From Berkiella sp964594635 (GTDB lineage: Bacteria > Pseudomonadota > Gammaproteobacteria > Berkiellales > Berkiellaceae): a DNA stretch of 64,000 nt. Positions 60,263-64,000 of this stretch are shown piece after piece. A program made the translations under genes and the position numbers. Where the stretch lies: NCBI GenBank assembly GCA_964594635.1, contig CAZQMV010000003.1:186001-250000 (forward strand). Direction: 5' to 3'. The notes under the pieces were generated by a model. That model did no database searches and was not told the origin of the DNA. It worked only from the letters and a program-made list of their open reading frames with translations. How positions within the stretch are numbered: position 1 is the first letter of the stretch; the number at the start of each line of letters is the position of its first letter.

Positions 60263-60293
60263 CCAGTATGTGTAATTATTTTACACATACTGG
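60263..60293 (+). promoter_or_regulatory. AbiE operator 1 (perfect palindrome)
   Basis: Arms CCAGTATGTGTAA (60263-60275) and TTACACATACTGG (60281-60293) are perfect over 13 bp with a 5-base centre. The same half-site recurs in operator 2. AbiEi antitoxins are known to bind paired inverted repeats in their own promoter, which makes this a probable autorepression site. Confidence 0.8.
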
Positions 60294-60300
60294 CTATTTT

Positions 60301-60343
60301 TTGACATTTTGTCACTAGTATGTGTATAATTATTACACATACT
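60301..60343 (+). promoter_or_regulatory. Consensus sigma-70 promoter overlapped by AbiE operator 2
   Basis: TTGACA at 60301-60306 and TATAAT at 60325-60330, 18 bases apart, are both perfect consensus hexamers. Operator 2 (AGTATGTGTA 60317-60326 and TACACATACT 60334-60343) overlaps the -10 box, so antitoxin binding would block RNA polymerase. GGAGAG at 60344-60349 is the ribosome site for abiEi. Confidence 0.85.
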
Positions 60344-60356
60344 GGAGAGAAATAGC

Positions 60357-60995
60357 GTGGATATTCACGAAATACGCAAAATTGCCAATAGAGAAGAAAT
60401 TGATTATCTCTTTTTAATGCATTCTCTGGAAGAATACCGTCAACCTCGAAATAAAATCCAAGCATTTCTACAGGCAGAAGACTTAATTCGTGTAAAGAAA
60501 GGTCTTTATATCTTTGGGGAAAAAGTTAGGCAAGAGCTTTATTCTAAAGAATTGCTCGCCAACTTAATTTATGGCCCATCTGCTATTTCCCTCGAATACG
60601 CACTTGGCTTTTATGGCCTTATTCCTGAACGTGTTGAAGTTGTCACCAGCATTACTAATAATCGTAATAAATATTTTCAGACACCGATTGGAAGATTTGA
60701 ATACAATTTTATTTCATCAGCTAAATATTCATTTGGAATTACACAAATCGAGCTTTCCCCTCGTAAGACTTTTTTAATAGCGACCAAAGAAAAGGCTTTA
60801 GCCGACATGCTAATGCTAAAAACAGAAGTTATTAGCTCTGAAAGTGAATTGAAAAGTCACCTGATTGAAAATTTAAGAATCGATGAGTCAAATTTACAAG
60901 AATTGGAATATAAGTCAATTTCAATACTTGCTAAGCTTTATAAACATCGAAATATTGATTTACTACAAAGTTTATTAGAGAAAAATGATGCATGA
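60357..60995 (+). CDS. abiEi: AbiEi-type antitoxin (type IV toxin-antitoxin)
   Basis: The 212-aa protein begins with a winged-helix part (EEIDYLFLMHSLEEYRQPRN and LIRVKKGLYIFGE) and continues with the C-terminal antitoxin domain (SLEYALGFYGLIPE, PRKTFLIATKEKALADML). AbiEi represses its operon and opposes AbiEii. The start is GTG 60357, supported by GGAGAG about eight bases upstream; operators and promoter precede it. It overlaps abiEii by 11 bases, the usual coupling of this system. Confidence 0.87.
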   Translation: MDIHEIRKIANREEIDYLFLMHSLEEYRQPRNKIQAFLQAEDLIRVKKGLYIFGEKVRQELYSKELLANLIYGPSAISLEYALGFYGLIPERVEVVTSITNNRNKYFQTPIGRFEYNFISSAKYSFGITQIELSPRKTFLIATKEKALADMLMLKTEVISSESELKSHLIENLRIDESNLQELEYKSISILAKLYKHRNIDLLQSLLEKNDA

Positions 60996-61851
60996 TGCCA
61001 TTTCGTACATGTTAGATAAGTATGAGTGTCAAAACCTTGACGATTATACGAATGCTTTAAAAGAAATCATTCAAGAAATCGCTTTATTAGGGCTATGGCG
61101 TGCTAAATTTTTTGAGAAAGCAGCCTTTTACGGTGGAACTTCATTAAGAATTTTATATGGTTTAGATAGATTTTCAGAAGATCTCGATTTTTCTCTGCTT
61201 CGATCTGATTCCACGTTTGATTTAAGTTTGTATAATGTGGCTGTCAAAAAGGAATTAGAAGCTTTTGGATTTGAGCTAGAAGTCGCTTCCAAAGTTAAAA
61301 AAGAAACGCAAATAGTATCAGCCTTTATTAAAGCCGATACTAAAATCCAACTTTTAAATTTAAAAGCCCCAGGGAGTATTGCGAGTCGTTTACCAAAAGG
61401 TCAAGTGCTTACGATTAAAATGGAAGTGGATACCGATCCACCGCCTTTCTTTAAAACTGAAAATAAAACGCTTTTACAGCCCATTCCTTTTTCAGTAAAC
61501 GCTTATACCCTTTCTGATGCATTTGCCGGTAAAATTCATGCGATGCTTTGCCACAGTTGGAAGACAAGAGTGAAAGGACGTGATTGGTATGATTTTATTT
61601 GGTTTATGGGCAGAGAGATCCCTGTGCATTTGAAACATTTGGAACAACGATTAATTCAAACCGGCCATTGGGATAGTTCTAAAAAACTCACCGTAAAAGA
61701 TTTAAAAGATAAAATGCGAGAGCGGATTGATAGCTTGAATATTGACAATGTAAAATCAGATGTTGCTGTTTTCTTAAAAGATCCTGACAGCATTGCTATT
61801 TGGTCTCGGCCATTTTTCTTGGAACAAGTTGATCATCTGAAAGTGGTTTAG
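60985..61851 (+). CDS. abiEii: AbiEii nucleotidyltransferase toxin
   Basis: The toxin belongs to the nucleotidyltransferase (DUF1814/AbiEii) family that blocks growth, probably by modifying tRNA or another target. The catalytic signature is YGGTSLRILYGL followed by SEDLDFSLL (GS-like loop and paired Asp); KGRDWYDFIWFMGREIPVH with the family's lysine/Asp region follows. ATG 60985 or the adjacent ATG 60988 are possible starts. The last bases of the gene form the left 57-bp direct repeat (61818-61874) that recurs at 63939-63995. Confidence 0.88.
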   Translation: MMHDAISYMLDKYECQNLDDYTNALKEIIQEIALLGLWRAKFFEKAAFYGGTSLRILYGLDRFSEDLDFSLLRSDSTFDLSLYNVAVKKELEAFGFELEVASKVKKETQIVSAFIKADTKIQLLNLKAPGSIASRLPKGQVLTIKMEVDTDPPPFFKTENKTLLQPIPFSVNAYTLSDAFAGKIHAMLCHSWKTRVKGRDWYDFIWFMGREIPVHLKHLEQRLIQTGHWDSSKKLTVKDLKDKMRERIDSLNIDNVKSDVAVFLKDPDSIAIWSRPFFLEQVDHLKVV

Positions 61852-61874
61852 ATCAATTCCTACACTCTTACGGG
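61818..61874 (+). repeat. Left 57-bp direct repeat (end of abiEii)
   Basis: This stretch starts within the last codons of abiEii (CTTGGAACAAG) and runs into the intergenic DNA ending TACGGG. It matches 63939-63995 at 52 of 57 positions, in the same orientation. Repeats that copy a gene's 3' end are typical of site-specific integration targets, so it may be an attL-like site; a simple duplication is the alternative. Confidence 0.65.
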
Positions 61875-61883
61875 AGCGCAAGC

Positions 61884-62154
61884 TTATTTTCTCTTGCTAT
61901 TTTTAAATCGATTATAAACAAATAAAATGACCGTACAGACACTTGATCCTAAAACGGATACAAATAATTCAAAAAATATTTCTTTAACGATTATGCTACC
62001 TGCTGCTATTTGAACGGAGAAAGAAAGAAACAAACAGCAGCAAAATAAAGATGCTAAGAAAAAACCTTTTGAGGGACGTCTTTTTTTGAATAGTTTGCTG
62101 AGAAAAATAGCCTCCAATAAAAGAGGCTATTCCTTCAATGATAAAATGAATCAT
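61884..62154 (-). pseudogene. Small membrane protein split by a frameshift at an A7 run
   Basis: Reading from ATG 62154, one frame gives MIHFIIEGIASFIGGYFSQQ followed by a hydrophobic segment and stops at 61996. The overlapping frame carries a different continuation with two membrane segments (FFLASLFCCCLFLSFSVQ, FFELFVSVLGSSVCTVILFV) to 61884. The two join smoothly if one base is removed from the A7 run (T7 at 62081-62087 on the plus strand), giving about 90 aa. It could be a disabled gene, slippage-dependent expression or a phase-variable tract. Other choices cannot be excluded. Confidence 0.45.
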
Positions 62155-62269
62155 TATTTTGTCGCCGCTATTGCTTGACCAGCTGCATTTATAGAGACTC
62201 AATAAACGCATTTATAATTTATTCTAGGTATTTACAACGTTTATTCTTTTTTGATACTGTACACAAATC

Positions 62270-62303
62270 GTGCCTGCAGGATGCTTCAACATCCTACAAG
62301 CAC
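62270..62303 (+). promoter_or_regulatory. Hairpin ahead of a small ORF
   Basis: Arms GTGCCTGCAGGATG (62270-62283) and CATCCTACAAGCAC (62290-62303) pair over 14 bases with two wobble positions around a 6-base loop. It lies 37 bases before the possible ATG at 62341. No T-run follows, so a leader structure, protein site or repeat is as likely as a terminator. Confidence 0.45.
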
Positions 62304-62340
62304 TAACCACAAGCAAACTTTACTAAGGAAGTTAAAGCTC

Positions 62341-62439
62341 ATGGCTGAACGCATTTTATTACATTCTTTCTCAGTTAAAAAGCTCGCTATACAGCGATCC
62401 GTCAACTATTTGGTTCAAAAGCACCATTTTTTCACTTAA
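62341..62439 (+). CDS. Possible 32-aa basic peptide
   Basis: AAGGAA at 62325-62330 precedes ATG 62341 by ten bases. The predicted product MAERILLHSFSVKKLAIQRS and a short tail ending KHHFFT is basic. It lies in the accessory block before a winged-helix-like gene and may be a leader ORF or a truncated remnant. The support is only the ribosome site and codon start. Confidence 0.3.
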   Translation: MAERILLHSFSVKKLAIQRSVNYLVQKHHFFT

Positions 62440-62505
62440 CGGCACCATTTTGCGGTCGTTTTAGAGAAATTTTGTTCGCTTACTAATCAGTAGGACGGTA
62501 TAGCT

Positions 62506-62970
62506 ATGCAAGCTTATTCGCTTTGTCGCATCTTAAATGATGCTCGCCAACTCACGCGCCTGGTTGATGTGTCACTCGCTGAAATGTTATTTGTTTTCAG
62601 CAATGCAATGTTAAATGAAGTTGAAAAAATACTTTGGTTAACGTTAGCAGCACACGCCGATCGCGAAACATTTTCCTGCACATTTTCTTATGCTCAAATT
62701 TCATATTGCATACATCAACCACATGAAAACGTGCACCGCGCTCTCACGCGTTTAATTGCCATGGGCTTCATTGAAAGTGGTGGCCTGCTTGAATCCTTTG
62801 CTCCCCTTGCCCTGCTGCGTAATTTTACTTTTACGGTGACATTGCCGTTGGAGGGGTTGTTGGCATTGAAGAAAACCCCTCGGTGTAAAAAGCCGTCGGC
62901 GTTGCATGTGAATGGGATTTATAAAAGGCCGTCGATAATGATTAATTTGTTGAATAATCGATTACGTTAA
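62506..62970 (+). CDS. Winged-helix-like accessory protein
   Basis: In 154 aa, the stretch NEVEKILWLTLAAHADRETF, SYAQISYCIHQPHENVHRAL and TRLIAMGFIESGGLLESF has the order of a winged helix: two helices, recognition helix and a short wing. Similar domains occur in replication-initiation and plasmid or island regulators. GTAGGACGG lies about ten bases before the ATG. The basic C-terminal tail could contact DNA. The stop is immediately followed by a MITE-like repeat. No specific family was recognised. Confidence 0.6.
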   Translation: MQAYSLCRILNDARQLTRLVDVSLAEMLFVFSNAMLNEVEKILWLTLAAHADRETFSCTFSYAQISYCIHQPHENVHRALTRLIAMGFIESGGLLESFAPLALLRNFTFTVTLPLEGLLALKKTPRCKKPSALHVNGIYKRPSIMINLLNNRLR

Positions 62971-63112
62971 ATCTCCCTGCGCTTCGCGCGGCCCCTCTTT
63001 ACAAAGAGGGGTCTCGTTCGCTTCGCTCTCTTGGGAGCACTGTTGATGAGCGGAAGCGAATCAATAGCCCACTTTCGTAAAGGGGGCGGCGAGCATCGCG
63101 AGCGGGGGATTT
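62969..63112. repeat. MITE-like 144-bp element with inverted ends
   Basis: The left end (AAATCTCCCTGCGCTTCGCG) and the reverse of the right end (AAATCCCCCGCTCGCGATGC) resemble each other, and the two arms each contain a CTTTAC word next to a GGGG/CCCC tract (CCCCTCTTTACAAAGAGGGG at 62992-63011). The base composition is much GC-richer than adjacent genes. No coding sequence fits. It sits between the winged-helix gene and the small-peptide genes and supplies no obvious terminator T-run. Confidence 0.55.
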
Positions 63113-63125
63113 ACAGGAGTACAAA

Positions 63126-63269
63126 ATGACCGAAGCACAATTAAAACAAATAAGTGGTGACTACCTCGAGCATCCGCAAAATTTTACAGAGCATGGTATT
63201 GAAGATTTTGTGAATTATCTTCATTGCACCATTGTGAATGATGTTTATATTCAAATAATCAGTTTGTAA
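63126..63269 (+). CDS. Small acidic protein (47 aa) upstream of the microcin-like peptide
   Basis: AGGAG at 63115-63119 lies six bases before ATG 63126, a strong ribosome site. The product begins MTEAQLKQISGDYLEHPQNF, has one cysteine (YLHCTIVND) and is soluble. It ends 12 bases before the next small gene, so both probably share a transcript. Leader-like, immunity or precursor roles are possible; its beginning (MTEAQLKQISGDYLEHP) is faintly reminiscent of a bacteriocin or Nif11-type leader, but no GG cleavage site is seen. The function is unknown. Confidence 0.5.
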   Translation: MTEAQLKQISGDYLEHPQNFTEHGIEDFVNYLHCTIVNDVYIQIISL

Positions 63270-63281
63270 GGAAGTAGTAAA

Positions 63282-63449
63282 ATGTTGATGATTCAAGATG
63301 TGAGCGGTGGTAAATTTCACATTGGTGCCATTGTATCTGGCCTGGTGGTGGGTTTTGTGACCGGAGGGCCGATTGGATTAGGGTTTGCGGCAGGCGGGAT
63401 TATTATGGCAAGTGGAATTGATAATTTGCATGATTTGTATGAGAAATGA
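63282..63449 (+). CDS. Microcin-like double-glycine peptide (55 aa)
   Basis: The leader MLMIQDVSGG ends in the double-glycine site that resembles the end of class II microcin leaders (VSGG in colicin V). The core from residue 11 is a glycine-rich hydrophobic peptide (KFHIGAIVSGLVVGFVTGGP, then IGLGFAAGG) with several G-x-x-x-G spacings, followed by a polar tail NLHDLYEK. The leader is shorter than usual (10 rather than about 15 residues). GGAAG lies upstream of ATG 63282. No C39 peptidase transporter is visible. A small membrane-active protein without export is the alternative. Confidence 0.45.
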   Translation: MLMIQDVSGGKFHIGAIVSGLVVGFVTGGPIGLGFAAGGIIMASGIDNLHDLYEK

Positions 63450-63450
63450 T

Positions 63451-63471
63451 TTCCTGCACCCCTACGGGGCT
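63451..63471 (+). repeat. 21-bp repeat, copy inside the mini-island
   Basis: The 20 bases TTCCTGCACCCCTACGGGGC plus one T are repeated exactly at 63978-63998, and a diverged form occurs at 61857-61876. It includes a small hairpin CCCC/GGGG around TAC. It follows the stop of the microcin-like gene by one base. Confidence 0.6.
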
Positions 63472-63491
63472 TGGATTATATTGTCTCGTTA

Positions 63492-63645
63492 CCCCACGCA
63501 TCGGTCCATTCGCTATCGCGCATGGGCCTCACGCGGGGCTATTATCCTACGCGGCTACGCCGCGTTCGACAGTCCCGTAGGGACGTAGGAATCTAGCCCC
63601 GCGTAAGATTTTGCACGCCGTAGGCGGGGAAATCGCAGCGTGGGG
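63492..63645. repeat. Branched palindrome (nested and paired hairpins)
   Basis: The outer arms CCCCACGC (63492-63499) and GCGTGGGG (63638-63645) enclose a perfect 11-bp stem ACGCGGGGCTA/TAGCCCCGCGT (63531-63541 and 63594-63604). Inside it TCCTACG/CGTAGGA (63545-63551 and 63584-63590) form a second stem. Two small hairpins, GCGGC/GCCGC (63551-63563) and GTCCC/GGGAC (63572-63584), branch from that. The whole could fold as a cruciform or cloverleaf. Short ORFs crossing it have no ribosome sites. Confidence 0.6.
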
Positions 63646-63728
63646 AAAAGCGTAAGATTAGCTCGCGCTAGCGAGATAATTGCAGCATGGGGATTAAAGT
63701 GAAATCGCAATTTTAAAGGACCAGTACC

Positions 63729-63911
63729 ATGAACAAACTCCAGATCCACCTCTTCGCCTGGACATCCGCCTGGGTGCTAGCAGAAGCAATTTCCCCTGGG
63801 ATAGGCTATGACGGAAAATTACAAGCATCGTTCATAGCGTTATTTGCGACAATCCTTGGCAGCGGTGCTTATCGCGATTTTATCAGGCTCCTGTATTGGT
63901 GGAAGAGATAA
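63729..63911 (+). CDS. Small two-helix membrane protein (60 aa)
   Basis: AAGGA nine bases before ATG 63729 supports it. Two hydrophobic segments (HLFAWTSAWVLAEAI and ASFIALFATILGSGAY) and a basic C-terminus (RDFIRLLYWWKR) suggest an inner-membrane miniprotein. Its place near the microcin-like gene makes an immunity-type role conceivable, and a holin-like or toxic peptide equally so. No family was recognised. Confidence 0.5.
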   Translation: MNKLQIHLFAWTSAWVLAEAISPGIGYDGKLQASFIALFATILGSGAYRDFIRLLYWWKR

Positions 63912-63938
63912 TGGAAGGGGGCAGACCTCTTTCAGTTC

Positions 63939-63995
63939 CTTGGAACAAGTTGATAATTTGAAAGTGGTTTAGATCAATTCCTGCACCCCTACGGG
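63939..63995 (+). repeat. Right 57-bp direct repeat with abiEii 3' remnant
   Basis: It matches 61818-61874 at 52 of 57 positions. The copied frame still encodes the toxin's last residues (LEQVDNLKVV and a stop, with Asn where the intact gene has His), but no upstream part of the gene is present. The segment between the two repeats is about 2.06 kb and holds the mini-island. It may be an attR-like site or a recombination scar; it also contains a second copy of the 21-bp repeat (63978-63998). Confidence 0.65.
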
Positions 63996-64000
63996 GCTAG

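Noticed and set aside
62075..62091. Programmed -1 frameshift at A AAA AAG in the small membrane ORF
   Set aside because: A -1 slip leads to a stop after eight codons; only a +1 shift or loss of one A joins the two long frames.
63385..63588. Plus-strand ORF across the branched palindrome
   Set aside because: It starts inside the microcin-like gene, has no ribosome site and runs through palindromic DNA.
63555..63749. Minus-strand ORF in the same region
   Set aside because: It is composed largely of palindrome sequence and has no start signal.
1..64000. CRISPR array, rRNA, tRNA and transposase genes
   Set aside because: No regular spaced repeats, rRNA-like stretch, tRNA cloverleaf with CCA-proximal sequence, or DDE/tyrosine recombinase frame was recognised by reading; a dedicated tRNA scan would be decisive.

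Overview
The window looks like a chromosome segment of an AT-rich gammaproteobacterium, most plausibly a Legionellales-type bacterium living with protists or other eukaryotic cells. This is inferred from gammaproteobacterial core genes in familiar order (glyA-nrdR-ribD-ribB-ribH-nusB and pomAB next to xseB-ispA-dxs), AT-rich codon use, and several proteins with eukaryote-like parts: an SH2-like plus tandem U-box protein, an ankyrin-type membrane protein and a patatin lipoprotein. No rRNA, tRNA, CRISPR array or intact transposase was recognised.

Layout. 1-9 kb: pyruvate oxidase (poxB), a very cysteine-rich exported protein, a short Old-Yellow-Enzyme-like protein, an acetyltransferase, a TPR membrane protein, a patatin lipoprotein and unrecognised membrane-anchored proteins with clear terminators. 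9-20 kb: manC, an LplT-like transporter, a response regulator/histidine kinase pair whose HD-GYP output is degenerate, a PanP-like decarboxylase divergent from a membrane-tailed ATP-grasp ligase, yciA and an FtsI-type transpeptidase. 20-36 kb: housekeeping genes (upp, pomAB-pilZ, xseB-ispA-dxs, folE2, the riboflavin operon, nrdR, glyA, ettA).

36-40.5 kb: a YbaK-type tRNA-editing protein, then a probable ubiquitin-ligase effector (SH2-like, U-box, U-box) coupled to a tiny lysine-rich ORF, then a BarA-like hybrid kinase preceded by an inverted repeat. 40.5-53.8 kb: the most striking block. It comprises about 14 tightly packed genes encoding three Rieske oxygenases, a ferredoxin, two ferritin-like di-iron proteins, a fatty-acid-hydroxylase/sterol-desaturase family enzyme, an SDR, a GH3-type acyl-adenylating ligase, a hexapeptide-repeat protein, a PAP2 phosphatase, a GNAT-like protein, an NTF2-like protein and an amidohydrolase fused to a DUF962-like membrane domain. 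Two opposed operons with overlapping genes suggest a dedicated lipid or secondary-metabolite pathway; I do not recognise its product.

53.8-60.2 kb: radA, unrecognised proteins, a PlsC-family acyltransferase, an orphan HicB-like protein, a Vat/CatB-type acetyltransferase and an apparently exported methyltransferase. 60.2-64 kb is accessory DNA. It holds an AbiE toxin-antitoxin operon with two palindromic operators and a consensus promoter, followed by a roughly 2.1-kb segment bounded by 57-bp direct repeats that copy the end of the toxin gene. This mini-island holds a frameshifted membrane ORF, a winged-helix-like protein, a MITE-like repeat, a microcin-like double-glycine peptide, other small ORFs and a branched palindrome. 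Gene starts were moved inward wherever a Shine-Dalgarno or the family's N-terminus favoured a later codon.
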